Positions 25,234 to 33,027 of a stretch of 43,331 bases of DNA are shown here, one piece after another; position 1 is the stretch's first letter, and each line of letters starts with the position of its first letter. A program made the position numbers and the translations under genes. Origin of the DNA: Peptoniphilus senegalensis JC140 (GTDB lineage Bacteria; Bacillota; Clostridia; Tissierellales; Peptoniphilaceae); NCBI RefSeq assembly GCF_000321025.1, contig NZ_HE610719.1, positions 75,272 to 118,602 of the forward strand, in the 5' to 3' direction. Below the pieces are notes generated by a model. The model saw only the letters and a list, made by a program, of their open reading frames with translations, searched no databases and had not been told where the DNA came from.

Positions 25234-25262
25234 AAAAAATAAGGGCTCCACGAGCCCTTTTA
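25234..25262. terminator. Bidirectional terminator between the HAD gene and bL25
   Basis: AAGGGCTC-CAC-GAGCCCTT is a perfect 8-bp stem with A-rich sequence on the left and Ts on the right, so it can stop transcription from both converging genes. Confidence 0.85.
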
Positions 25263-25271
25263 AAATATAAA

Positions 25272-25910
25272 TTATTCTTCTTCAGCTTCTTCTTTTGCTT
25301 CAGTTTCAGAAACAGTAGGAACTTCAGCAGAAATTTCTTCGCCTTCTTCAGGTTCTTTTTCTTCTGTTGGTTCAACAAGAGTTGCAACAGTTTCTTCAGA
25401 ATCCATGTCGATTTTAATATTTTCGTTTCCATAAATGTCAAGATCAGCAACAGTTATAACATCGCCGATTTGCATATCAACAACATTAACAAGAGCTTCT
25501 GATGGAAGATATTTTGGAAGACAAGTTACAGTTACTTCATTTAATACTTGGATTAATGAAGAAGGTTGAACTTTAACTTCATCTCTACCTTCAAGAACTA
25601 CTGGTACTTCAACAGTAAGCTCAGTGTTCATATCAACTTCGTATAGGTCAAAGTGAACCATTGCATTTTTAATGTGGTGCATTTGAACTTCTTTGAAAAG
25701 AACAGAAGTAGTTTCGCCGTCAACTTCAATTTCAAAAATGTTAGAATATCCTTCGTCAGAAAAAGCCTTTAATAAATCTTTTTCAAGACCAGATAACATT
25801 TTTGCATCATTTCCCTTTGAGTAAAGAACTCCAGGAACTTCACCATTAACTCTAAGCTTATCAACTTTGTTTTTACCCTTAGCTTCTCTTTTGTTTAAAA
25901 CTAATTTCAT
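25272..25910 (-). CDS. rplY: Large ribosomal subunit protein bL25, CTC form
   Basis: A 212-residue protein of the long (CTC/general stress) bL25 form. The N-terminal 5S rRNA-binding domain is MKLVLNKREAKGKNKVDKLR, GEVPGVLYSKG and later MHHIKNAMVHFDLYEVD. A TL5-type beta domain follows (to about 180), then an acidic tail of Glu-rich repeats. The start was trimmed to the ATG at 25910, which follows GGAGGTATGT; upstream in-frame codons lie in mnmA. The gene lies 14 nt after mnmA on the minus strand, so the two are probably co-transcribed. It binds 5S rRNA in the ribosome's central protuberance. Confidence 0.9.
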   Translation of the reverse strand: MKLVLNKREAKGKNKVDKLRVNGEVPGVLYSKGNDAKMLSGLEKDLLKAFSDEGYSNIFEIEVDGETTSVLFKEVQMHHIKNAMVHFDLYEVDMNTELTVEVPVVLEGRDEVKVQPSSLIQVLNEVTVTCLPKYLPSEALVNVVDMQIGDVITVADLDIYGNENIKIDMDSEETVATLVEPTEEKEPEEGEEISAEVPTVSETEAKEEAEEE

Positions 25911-25924
25911 ACATACCTCCAAAA

Positions 25925-26986
25925 TTATTTTATAATACCTGAACCAAGACAAACATCGTCTTGATAAAAAACACAAACTTGACCAGGTGTAACACCTTTA
26001 AGTGGTTTTTTCAGTTTAACAACATATTTACCATTATTATTTTCTAGAGTCGCTTCTTCATCCTTTGCCCTATACCTTATTTTAACAGATAAATCTATGG
26101 GAAGAGAAGGATTTTCTGTAATCCAAAAAATATCTTCAACTTCAAATTCATCTTTGTACAGAACAGGATTATTTATACCTTGAGCGACAATTAAAAGATT
26201 ATTTTTTAAATCCTTATCAGCAACGAAAAAGGGCTCACCACTTCCAACGCCACCAATGCCAATGCCTCGCCTTTGCCCTATGGTGTAGTGCATAAGACCA
26301 GAATGTTCTCCAATTACCTTGCCCTTTTCGTCCACAATTTTTCCAGGCTTAGTAAAAAGAAATTGGTCTAAAAATTCATTAAAATCCCTTTCGCCAATAA
26401 AACAGATTCCAGTAGAATCCTTTTTTGAAGCAGTAGAGAGATTATATTCTTTAGCAATGCGTCTTACTTCATCCTTGTTTAAATCGCCAACAGGGAATAA
26501 AGTTTTTGCAAGTGCCTCTGATTTAACCCTTGACAAAAAATAAGACTGATCCTTGTTGAGATCGGCTCCCTTTAAAAGATAGGTTTTACCATCAACTTTT
26601 TTTGTTCTAGCATAATGCCCCATTGCAATATAATCAGCATCAAAATCCATTGCGTAGTCAAGGAAAGCCTTGAATTTAATTTCAGTATTGCACATTACAT
26701 CTGGATTGGGAGTTCTGCCTTTTTTGTATTCACTGAGAAAGTAAGAAAAAACTCTATCCCTATATTCTTTTTCAAAATTGACAGTAAAATATTTTATGTC
26801 AAGCTGTGAACAGACAGAGACTACATCAATGTAATCTTCTCTTGCAGTGCACATTCCGTCATCTTCAGCCCAGTTTCTCATAAATACTGCTGTAACATCA
26901 TAGCCAGCTTCCTTTAGGAGAATTGCAGACACGGACGAATCCACGCCGCCGCTCATTCCGAGAATGACTTTATTGTTTTTTTGCAT
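25925..26986 (-). CDS. mnmA: tRNA-specific 2-thiouridylase MnmA
   Basis: A 353-residue enzyme that thiolates U34 of tRNA for Lys, Glu and Gln. The ATP-pyrophosphatase loop SGGVDSS (12-18) and both catalytic cysteines are visible: Cys99 in PDVMCNTEIKF and Cys195 in STGICFIGERDF. Other family strings are MGHYAR, DQSYFLS and the C-terminal TPGQVCVFYQDDVCLGSGII. Start ATG at 26986 follows GGAGGTATT; an upstream in-frame ATG lacks a site. TATAAT on the minus strand (27020-27025) is the probable -10. It is first in the mnmA-bL25 operon. Confidence 0.95.
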   Translation of the reverse strand: MQKNNKVILGMSGGVDSSVSAILLKEAGYDVTAVFMRNWAEDDGMCTAREDYIDVVSVCSQLDIKYFTVNFEKEYRDRVFSYFLSEYKKGRTPNPDVMCNTEIKFKAFLDYAMDFDADYIAMGHYARTKKVDGKTYLLKGADLNKDQSYFLSRVKSEALAKTLFPVGDLNKDEVRRIAKEYNLSTASKKDSTGICFIGERDFNEFLDQFLFTKPGKIVDEKGKVIGEHSGLMHYTIGQRRGIGIGGVGSGEPFFVADKDLKNNLLIVAQGINNPVLYKDEFEVEDIFWITENPSLPIDLSVKIRYRAKDEEATLENNNGKYVVKLKKPLKGVTPGQVCVFYQDDVCLGSGIIK

Positions 26987-27189
26987 CAATACCTCCAATC
27001 CACTCAATAACAATTCATAATTATACAATATTTGACTTGAAAAATCCAGCCTTATTTAACAAAATACAAGTTCTTAGAGCTTTTTAAAGTAAAAATAAAA
27101 TAATTTTATAATAAAAGATATATGTAAAAATTATTGTAGCGAAAATTAAATTTTGCAAAAAATATTTTAAAAATTAAGTTGAAAATTTA
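26987..27189. other. AT-rich divergent spacer between mnmA and veg
   Basis: Apart from the mnmA ribosome site and -10 box at its left end, no ORF, RNA or convincing dyad is seen. The run AACTTAATTTTTAAAATATT and similar AT stretches carry no recognisable signal. The veg promoters begin at 27190. Confidence 0.5.
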
Positions 27190-27218
27190 TTGACAAAGAA
27201 AAATTTATGGAGTAAAAT
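27190..27218 (+). promoter_or_regulatory. veg promoter P1
   Basis: TTGACA (27190-27195), a 17-bp spacer and TAAAAT (27213-27218): consensus -35 and spacing, one mismatch in the -10. Confidence 0.7.
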
Positions 27219-27229
27219 TATAGATTTAT

Positions 27230-27258
27230 TTGACAGGTGCATATTTTTATAGTATAAT
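27230..27258 (+). promoter_or_regulatory. veg promoter P2
   Basis: TTGACA (27230-27235), a 17-bp spacer and TATAAT (27253-27258) is a perfect consensus sigma-A promoter 40 bp after P1. Bacillus veg is known for one of the strongest promoters in the cell, so the perfect match fits. Confidence 0.85.
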
Positions 27259-27297
27259 TAACGAGTATTAAAAGTCTTTGGAAGGAATGGGTATCAA

Positions 27298-27564
27298 ATG
27301 AATCAAATGCAATTAATAAAGAAGGAACTTGAAAACCATATAGGAAAAAAAGTAATAGTAAGAGCCAACAAAGGCAGAAAAAAAATTGTCACTAGAAAGG
27401 GAATTTTGAGGGCAATTTATCCAAGTCTTTTTGTACTTGAAGTTTTTAATGGAGAAGAACTTGTTACTGCATCTTATACTTATTCTGATGTGCTTACTTC
27501 CACTGTCAAGGTAACGGTTTTAGATGAGGATGTAAGTTATAAAGATGCAAAGATGATTTCATAA
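27298..27564 (+). CDS. veg: Veg family protein
   Basis: An 88-residue Veg (DUF1021) protein with the family core IGKKVIVRANKGRKKIVTRK, GILRAIYPSLFVLEV and YTYSDVLTSTVKV. In Bacillus subtilis Veg is small, abundant and linked to biofilm gene control; its biochemical role is unclear. ATG follows GGAAGGAATGGG. As in Bacillus, it directly precedes ispE. Two strong promoters and a terminator make it a separate transcript. Confidence 0.92.
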   Translation: MNQMQLIKKELENHIGKKVIVRANKGRKKIVTRKGILRAIYPSLFVLEVFNGEELVTASYTYSDVLTSTVKVTVLDEDVSYKDAKMIS

Positions 27565-27570
27565 AATATT

Positions 27571-27597
27571 AGCTGCTTAGGCAGCTTATTTTTTTGT
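27571..27597 (+). terminator. Terminator of veg
   Basis: AGCTGC-TTAG-GCAGCT followed by TATTTTTTT. Six perfect pairs with a TTAG tetraloop, 7 nt after the stop. Confidence 0.8.
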
Positions 27598-27695
27598 CAA
27601 AATTTATTTTTGCTTAGTTAAAATAAAAGTCACTAGCTAAAGATAGATTGATGCAAAAAAATAAATTATGAATTATAATTAACTTGAGGTGTATT

Positions 27696-28541
27696 ATGAT
27701 TACAAAAAAAGCTCATGCAAAGTTAAATTTATCTCTCGATGTCACTGGAGTGCGAGAAAATGGGTATCACGATATAAAAACTTTAATGGTAATGACAGAT
27801 TTATGTGACGAGATGAATTTTTCTAAAAGTGAGAGGCTTGAAATAATACCAGAATTTTCCTTTGATATAAAAAGTAATTTAATTTACAAAACTTATGAAA
27901 TTTTAAAAAATAAAGTTGGTTATGATCTTCCTTTTAAAGTTGAGATAAAAAAGAAAATTCCAATTGCAGGAGGACTCGCTGGTGGAACTTCTAATGGAGC
28001 GGCGAGCTTTTATGCCCTAAATGAGCTTTATGACTTAAATATTCCAAAGACTGAATTAATTAATTTATCTAAAAGTCTTGGAGCAGATTTTACCTATATG
28101 ATGACTGGTGGTACCAAGATTGCCAGTGGGATTGGGGATGTATTAGAAAGCCTTAGACCAATTAAGCTAGATAATGTTCTACTAATAAACCCTGGATACG
28201 GAGTTTCAACTAAAGAGGTTTATCAAAAGATAAAAGTAGATGATGCTAGAATTGATTTTGAAAAAATTTTAGATGGAATTTATAGACTGGATATAGATAA
28301 GTTAAATAAAGTTCTAGAAAATAAAATGGAAGATGTGGTTTTTGAGATGCATACAGATTTATTTGAAATAAAAAAGAAATTAATTAATTTTAATTCAGCA
28401 GCTCTCATGAGTGGAAGTGGTGCGACAATTTTTGGGATTTTTGCAGATAAAAAATCCTTAGAAGAGGCTTATCTTTATTTTAAGGAAAATTATAAATATA
28501 CATATAAAGTGAGAGTGGGTGAAGACTTTGGCAGTTTTTGA
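27696..28541 (+). CDS. ispE: 4-diphosphocytidyl-2-C-methyl-D-erythritol kinase IspE
   Basis: A 281-residue GHMP kinase of the MEP isoprenoid pathway; it phosphorylates CDP-ME. N-terminal AHAKLNLSLDVTGVRENGYH is the IspE start with the conserved Lys and the GYH motif. The ATP loop reads IPIAGGLAGGTSNGAASF (usually GLGGGSSDAA, so Ser to Thr and Asp to Asn here). LGADFTYMMTGGT supplies the catalytic Asp, and ALMSGSGATIFGIF is motif 3. ATG 27696 follows GAGGTGT. It overlaps the MurI-like gene. With Fni at 41729 it shows the cell uses the MEP route. Confidence 0.93.
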   Translation: MITKKAHAKLNLSLDVTGVRENGYHDIKTLMVMTDLCDEMNFSKSERLEIIPEFSFDIKSNLIYKTYEILKNKVGYDLPFKVEIKKKIPIAGGLAGGTSNGAASFYALNELYDLNIPKTELINLSKSLGADFTYMMTGGTKIASGIGDVLESLRPIKLDNVLLINPGYGVSTKEVYQKIKVDDARIDFEKILDGIYRLDIDKLNKVLENKMEDVVFEMHTDLFEIKKKLINFNSAALMSGSGATIFGIFADKKSLEEAYLYFKENYKYTYKVRVGEDFGSF

Positions 28542-29265
28542 CACGGGACCAGGCATAGTTGGGCTTTATGAATTTCACAGAGACTACTTAAATTATTATA
28601 TTGATGACAAATTTGAATATTATGGACTTTACAAAAGGGATGCTGTAAACGAACGAATAGAATTCCTAAAAAAATTTTTTAAGAAGGATAAAAAAATTTA
28701 TGTAATGGACTTTGATGCCATAAATTATTTTAAGAATTTTGAAAAGGCTGAGTTTGGAGAAAAGTCTCTTAAAAAACATTTAAGGAATAAAAAAATTTTA
28801 TGCATTTCGACAAAACTCACATCATCTGAAAAAACTTTAGGGAATTTCACAAATTCAGAAGTTAACTACATAAGTGTGCCCTTACTTATAAATGGGTGTA
28901 ACGATGGAATTGCTGATGAAATTCTTAAAATAATTTGTGACGAATATTTTTCATGCGGAGATTTTAGCAAGTATGATTTGATTTTCTTGGCTTCAAGTGG
29001 ACTTCATCTAAAAAAAGATTTTTTCAAAAAATATTTTGATGATAAGGGCAATAATATTGAGATTTTTTCAAATACAGATGCGATTTTAGAAGATTATGAT
29101 TATAAAAAAGAAAATTACATAAGAGATTATTTTTATGTGACTCTCTCCAAGAAAGGCTTTTACTCAAGAGCAGAGAAGTACTTGAGGGAGAAGAAAGTTT
29201 TAAAAGATGGAGAAATTTTAAATGTTTCTCAAATGAAAAAAGACAATAAAAAAAGCCCCAAATAA
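28519..29265 (+). CDS. Glutamate racemase-like protein lacking catalytic cysteines
   Basis: A 248-residue protein that aligns end to end with MurI. AVFDTGPGIVGLYEF matches the IGVFDSGVGGL start, VNYISVPLLINGCNDGIADE matches the ACPLLVP...ADEI segment, and DLIFLASSGLHLKKDFFKKY matches LILGCTHYPILK. Both catalytic Cys are gone: ACNTA has become MDFDA, and GCTHYP has become ASSGLH, losing the His as well. It is therefore unlikely to racemise glutamate and is probably a repurposed or decayed family member. Start may be GTG 28519, or TTG 28528, which has GGGTGA closer. It overlaps the end of ispE. Confidence 0.7.
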   Translation: MKTLAVFDTGPGIVGLYEFHRDYLNYYIDDKFEYYGLYKRDAVNERIEFLKKFFKKDKKIYVMDFDAINYFKNFEKAEFGEKSLKKHLRNKKILCISTKLTSSEKTLGNFTNSEVNYISVPLLINGCNDGIADEILKIICDEYFSCGDFSKYDLIFLASSGLHLKKDFFKKYFDDKGNNIEIFSNTDAILEDYDYKKENYIRDYFYVTLSKKGFYSRAEKYLREKKVLKDGEILNVSQMKKDNKKSPK

Positions 29266-29272
29266 ATGGGAC
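29244..29272 (-). terminator. Terminator of the tRNA-Ser/SRP RNA transcript
   Basis: On the minus strand GTCCCA-TTTATT-TGGGGC (6 bp with one G-U) is followed by TTTTTTT. It overlaps the last codons of the opposite-strand MurI-like gene. Confidence 0.75.
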
Positions 29273-29278
29273 TGATAT

Positions 29279-29550
29279 GTAGCCATGCACCCAATGTCGA
29301 AAGTCAACCTCACACGTTACCCTTACAGTTAGCTCAAATTAGGCGACCCTTGCGGCACACAAAAGATCTTACTTAGTGCTGCTTCGATCAAGATCTGACA
29401 CGGTTCATAAGTTTCTGTTGCGCAGGACCCAATCATCAACACCACTTATAAGGGGCAGACTGCAAAATTAAAGTCCTCGAATGGGAATTCAGCCCTGCTG
29501 TAGCGAATCGCAGGTACAGGACATCGCTAATTTCCCGCTTAGCATGGCGA
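29279..29550 (-). ncRNA. ffs: Signal recognition particle RNA, large bacterial type
   Basis: About 272 nt, matching Bacillus scRNA in order: a 5' region with GATGTCCTGTACCTGCGA, the GGTGTTGATGATTGGGTCCT block, the domain IV strand CGAAGCAGCACTAAGTAAG, GTGTGCCGCAAGGGTCGCCT, GAGCTAACTGTAAGGGTAAC, and a 3' end GGGTGCATGGC that pairs with the 5' GCCATGC (7 bp). It is the RNA scaffold of SRP with Ffh, delivering nascent membrane proteins to FtsY. The 5' end abuts tRNA-Ser, so it is probably freed by tRNA 3' processing. The domain IV tip is UUGAUC instead of the usual GGAA (see findings). Confidence 0.93.
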
Positions 29551-29640
29551 TGGCGGAGAGAGGGGGATTCGAACCCCCGATACATTTTCATGTATACTCG
29601 CTTTCCAGGCGGGCTCCTTCAGCCTCTCGGACATCTCTCC
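29551..29640 (-). tRNA. tRNA-Ser (anticodon GGA)
   Basis: A 90-nt class II tRNA. Acceptor stem GGAGAGA/TCTCTCC is followed by discriminator G and encoded CCA. Anticodon loop CTGGAAAG gives GGA, reading UCC and UCU. The long variable arm includes TATACATG...AATGTATC, and the T-loop is GTTCGAATC. It has a consensus promoter on the minus strand and is followed with no gap by SRP RNA. Confidence 0.96.
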
Positions 29641-29655
29641 ATAGCCTAGAAAATT

Positions 29656-29684
29656 ATTTTACAGTAGATTTATAAAAATGTCAA
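29656..29684 (-). promoter_or_regulatory. Promoter of the tRNA-Ser/SRP RNA unit
   Basis: On the minus strand, TTGACA (29684-29679), a 17-bp spacer and TAAAAT (29661-29656). The start would be about 9 nt upstream of the mature tRNA 5' end. Confidence 0.75.
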
Positions 29685-29699
29685 GAATAAGGTGATATA

Positions 29700-30686
29700 T
29701 TGAAAACAAAGGATATTGTATTAAGAGAATTAGAAAGAAATAGAGCAAATTATATTTCTGGTCAAGAGTTGGCAGAAAGATTAAATATTTCAAGAACTGC
29801 AATTTGGAAGGCCATTAATTCTTTAAAGAAAAGTGGCTTTCAAATTGAGTCACAAACAAAGGTGGGTTACAAACTTATAGAGAGTGATGATAAACTATCT
29901 GATGAAGGCATTAGAAAAGGACTACGAGATGAATTAAAGGATATTGATATAATTGTCTATGACGAAATTGATTCCACAAATACTGAAGCAAAGAGGAGAC
30001 TTTACTCTAGTGAGGTAAAGGATTTTACTGTAATTGTTTCTGATATGCAAAAGGGTGGACGAGGTAGAACTGGAAAGAGTTTTACATCTCCAAAGGGTAG
30101 CGGAGTTTATTTTAGCATAATCCTACATCCAAAGGATTCTTACGATTTTTCCTACTTTGATTTAACTACAGTTAAGGCAGCTGTAGCTGTTGCAGAGGGG
30201 ATTAAAGAGGCTACAGCTAAGCAAGCAGAAATAAAATGGGTAAATGATTTGTTTTTAAATGGCAAAAAAATTTGCGGAATTTTATCTGAACTTGATGCAG
30301 ATTTTGAATCTAGGAGTGTCAAATCAGTTATAGTTGGCATTGGAATTAATGTAAATGAGCCAAGAGATGATAGCTTTAAAGATTTAAAGAATATTGCGGG
30401 TTATATTGGCACTGATGTAATAAGAAATGAAATCTTATCAAGTGTATTAAATGCTTTTTATGAAAATAATTTTGTGAAAAGTGATAAGGAAATTATCGAC
30501 TACTACAAAAAACATTCCCTAGTAATTGGAAGGGACCTTTCCTTTGAGTTAAATGGCAAAAAATATTCTGCTAAGGGGATTGACATTAATGACAAGGGAA
30601 ATTTAATAGTAGATACAGGAAAGGAAAAAATCACTCTATCAAGTGGAGAGGTTTCTATTAAGGGCGATTTTTATAAAAAGGGCTAA
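29700..30686 (+). CDS. birA: Bifunctional biotin ligase/repressor BirA
   Basis: A 328-residue class II biotin protein ligase. An N-terminal winged helix (ISGQELAERLNISRTAIWKA, then INSLKKSGFQIESQ) for DNA binding is followed by the catalytic domain. The biotin/ATP loop GGRGRTGKSFTSPKGSGVYF, IKWVNDLFLNGKKICGIL and GIGINVNEP are all visible. The C-terminal SH3-like domain ends at SSGEVSIKG. It attaches biotin to carboxylase carriers and, with biotinyl-AMP, represses biotin genes. Start is TTG with AAGGTGAT just upstream. It is divergent from tRNA-Ser. Confidence 0.94.
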   Translation: MKTKDIVLRELERNRANYISGQELAERLNISRTAIWKAINSLKKSGFQIESQTKVGYKLIESDDKLSDEGIRKGLRDELKDIDIIVYDEIDSTNTEAKRRLYSSEVKDFTVIVSDMQKGGRGRTGKSFTSPKGSGVYFSIILHPKDSYDFSYFDLTTVKAAVAVAEGIKEATAKQAEIKWVNDLFLNGKKICGILSELDADFESRSVKSVIVGIGINVNEPRDDSFKDLKNIAGYIGTDVIRNEILSSVLNAFYENNFVKSDKEIIDYYKKHSLVIGRDLSFELNGKKYSAKGIDINDKGNLIVDTGKEKITLSSGEVSIKGDFYKKG

Positions 30687-30687
30687 C

Positions 30688-30716
30688 TTTTAAATGCTTA
30701 TAAATTATAGTATAAT
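30688..30716 (+). promoter_or_regulatory. Candidate promoter of the decarboxylase-tmk-darA operon
   Basis: TATAAT at 30711-30716 with a weak -35 (TTTTAA, 30688-30693) at 17 bp, just after the birA stop. Confidence 0.4.
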
Positions 30717-30738
30717 TAAAGGAAGTTGAGGAGAAAAG

Positions 30739-32091
30739 ATGAAGAGCCCTTTGAAAAATGAAGTCGACAAAGTAAAAAATATAATATCTTTTGGTATGCC
30801 AGGTCACAAGGGGAAAAACTTTTTTGACTTGGACATTAAAAGTGATTTGACAGAAATTTTAGATACAGATAATTTGTTAAACCCAAAAGGTGCAATTAGT
30901 AAACTTCACAGGGAGATAAAAAAAATATTTGGCTCAAAGGAGTCTTTTATAACTACAAACGGCTCTACTGGCGCACTACACATAGCAATATCTATGGCGA
31001 CAAAGCCTAAGGATAAAATTTTAATTCAGAGAAATGCTCACAAGTCTATTTATAATGCGCTACTTTTAAATGATTTAGAACCAATTTATTTAAACACAGT
31101 TTACGATGAAAATCGTGCCATGTATTTTGGAATTGATGAGGAAGAATTAATAGAAGAAATAGAAGATAATAATATTTCAGCCTGCGTCCTTGTGAGTCCC
31201 AATTATTTTGGTGGAATTTTAAAGTTAAAAGAGCTTGTAAAAGTTTTACATGAAAGGGACATTGCAGTGATAGTGGATGAGGCTCATGGTGCACATTTAT
31301 ATTTTTCAGACTTAAAAAAATATTCTGCCCTAGATGCAGGAGCAGATTTAGTCATAAATTCAACTCACAAGATGATCCCATCACTTACACAGACTGCATT
31401 AATTCACAGAGGGACAGACAGATTTTCTCATGAAGAACTTTTAAAATATGTAAATATTTATAACACAACTTCGCCATCTTATTTGTTCATGCTTTCTATT
31501 GAAGCTGGCTTAAAATATATGGATGAAGTTGGGAGATACGAGCTTCAAAAGAGAATTAAAGACATTGAAAATTTAAAGAGAGCTATAAATTATAAGATAG
31601 ACTTAAGTCACGAATCTATAGTAGCTAATGACCCAATGAAATTTTTATTTAGAATTGGGAATATGAGCGGCGAAGAAATTGTTTGTGATTTTTTGAAAAA
31701 TAAAAATATAAGGCTAGAGATGGGAGATTTGTACTATGCTCTTGCCATAATTTCGCCAATAAATTCCAGTTTTGAAATTGATAAATTAAAAGAAGTCATA
31801 CTAAGTTATGGGGACGGTAATTTTAAGGAAATTTTACCAATTAGTTTTGATATACCAAAAAGAGAGCTAAGTCCAAGAGAAGCCTTTTTATCTCAAGGAG
31901 AGTATATTTCTTATAGAGAAGCTTCTGGCAGGATTGCCAAAGAAATTATAGCAGCATATCCACCTGGAGTGCCTCTTGTGAGTTATGGCGAAATGATAGA
32001 TGATAAAATGATAGAAAGTATTGACAGTTTTTTAAGTGAAGGAATAGAAGTAATTGGACTTCACGAAGATAAAATAGAGGTAGTTAGATGA
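30739..32091 (+). CDS. Orn/Lys/Arg decarboxylase family protein
   Basis: A 450-residue PLP enzyme of the prokaryotic Orn/Lys/Arg decarboxylase fold (fold type I), short form without the N-terminal wing, like Bacillus YaaO and SpeA. Motifs: MPGHKGKNFF at the start, TTNGSTGALHIAI (phosphate binding), IVDEAHGAH (Asp180 for the PLP ring nitrogen, His183) and NSTHKMIPSLTQTALIH with Schiff-base Lys211. A C-terminal domain ends YPPGVPLVSYGEMI. Its substrate (Arg, Lys or Orn) cannot be decided from sequence. GAGGAG precedes ATG. It overlaps tmk by 4 nt, in the same order as Bacillus yaaO-tmk. Confidence 0.9.
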   Translation: MKSPLKNEVDKVKNIISFGMPGHKGKNFFDLDIKSDLTEILDTDNLLNPKGAISKLHREIKKIFGSKESFITTNGSTGALHIAISMATKPKDKILIQRNAHKSIYNALLLNDLEPIYLNTVYDENRAMYFGIDEEELIEEIEDNNISACVLVSPNYFGGILKLKELVKVLHERDIAVIVDEAHGAHLYFSDLKKYSALDAGADLVINSTHKMIPSLTQTALIHRGTDRFSHEELLKYVNIYNTTSPSYLFMLSIEAGLKYMDEVGRYELQKRIKDIENLKRAINYKIDLSHESIVANDPMKFLFRIGNMSGEEIVCDFLKNKNIRLEMGDLYYALAIISPINSSFEIDKLKEVILSYGDGNFKEILPISFDIPKRELSPREAFLSQGEYISYREASGRIAKEIIAAYPPGVPLVSYGEMIDDKMIESIDSFLSEGIEVIGLHEDKIEVVR

Positions 32092-32696
32092 GTGCATTTA
32101 TTACATTTGAAGGACCTGATGGCTCTGGAAAATCGACAATTTGCAATTTAGTTTATGAAGAACTTTTAAAAAATAATATTAAAACTATAAAGACTAGAGA
32201 GCCTGGCGGAACTAGAATTTCTGAGAAAATTAGAGCTCTTATCTTAGACAAAGATTTAAGTGAAATGGACATGAGGACCGAAGCACTTTTATATTCTGCA
32301 TCAAGAGCTCAACACACTTACGAAAAAATTATCCCTGCATTAGAAAATGGAGTAACAGTTCTCTGTGAGAGATATGTGCTTTCATCTCTTGCCTACCAAG
32401 GCTATGCAAGGGGACAAAAGCTTGAAGATATAATTGCAATAAATGATTTTGCAACGGGTAGAATTAAGCCCGATGTGGTATTTATTTTTAAAAGCAGTGG
32501 AGTGACTCTTCACAGAAAGGATGAGTCATCTTATGATAGACTCGAGAGAGAGCCAGATGAATTTCACAAAAGAGTTCGCGATTACTACAATAACTTAGAG
32601 AAAGAAGACAATTACTATTTTATAGATGTAAGTAAAAGTATTGAGGAAGTTTTTAGCAACTGCATGAAAGTTCTAAAAGAAAGGAAGATTGTGTGA
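32088..32696 (+). CDS. tmk: Thymidylate kinase
   Basis: A 202-residue dTMP kinase. P-loop EGPDGSGKST (8-17), TREPGGTRISEKIR (dTMP site and DRX-like REPGGT motif) and CERYVLSSLAYQGYARG (substrate-binding Tyr/Gln) are visible. A short lid follows in DESSYDRLEREPDEFHKRV. It makes dTDP for DNA synthesis. Start overlaps the decarboxylase stop as ATGA, and its stop overlaps the DarA start as GTGA, so translation through this cluster is coupled. Confidence 0.95.
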   Translation: MSAFITFEGPDGSGKSTICNLVYEELLKNNIKTIKTREPGGTRISEKIRALILDKDLSEMDMRTEALLYSASRAQHTYEKIIPALENGVTVLCERYVLSSLAYQGYARGQKLEDIIAINDFATGRIKPDVVFIFKSSGVTLHRKDESSYDRLEREPDEFHKRVRDYYNNLEKEDNYYFIDVSKSIEEVFSNCMKVLKERKIV

Positions 32697-33019
32697 AACT
32701 TATAATAGCAATAGTTCAAGATGAGGACAGCGAAAATTTAGTTAAAATCCTCAATAAAAACAATTTTAAAGTTACAAAAATAAGTTCCACTGGCGGATTT
32801 TTGAAAGCTGGAAATGTTACACTTCTTTCAGGGATTGAAGATGAGGAAAAGGACAGATTCATGGAAATTTTGGAAGAAAACTCAAAAACTAGAGAAGTTA
32901 AGAGAACTATTCAGCCAATAAATATTCCAGGTCAAGCTATGATTCCTGTACCAATAAGTGTAAAAGTTGGCGGAGCGACAATTTTTGTCATAGATGTATT
33001 TGATTTTAAAAAGTTTTAG
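32693..33019 (+). CDS. darA: DarA-like cyclic di-AMP receptor, first copy
   Basis: A 108-residue PII-like protein of the DarA/PstA family, which binds cyclic di-AMP as a trimer. Family motifs are IIAIVQDEDSENLVKILNK, VTKISSTGGFLKAGNVTLL (T-loop start and ligand site) and VPISVKVGGATIFVIDVFDF. The long middle loop (about 64-88: TREVKRTIQPINIPGQAMIP) is present as in Bacillus DarA. GTG start with AAAGGAAG upstream. It lies between tmk and holB, as darA does in Bacillus. Confidence 0.9.
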   Translation: MKLIIAIVQDEDSENLVKILNKNNFKVTKISSTGGFLKAGNVTLLSGIEDEEKDRFMEILEENSKTREVKRTIQPINIPGQAMIPVPISVKVGGATIFVIDVFDFKKF

Positions 33020-33027
33020 GTGATATT

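Noticed and set aside
25178-25450. 90-codon minus-strand ORF at the end of bL25
   Set aside because: It is an out-of-frame reading of the acidic Glu-rich tail of bL25 and crosses the terminator.
29481-29675. Small plus-strand ORF with the string MAERGGFEPPI
   Set aside because: It is the antisense reading of tRNA-Ser and the SRP RNA 5' end, a well-known false ORF.
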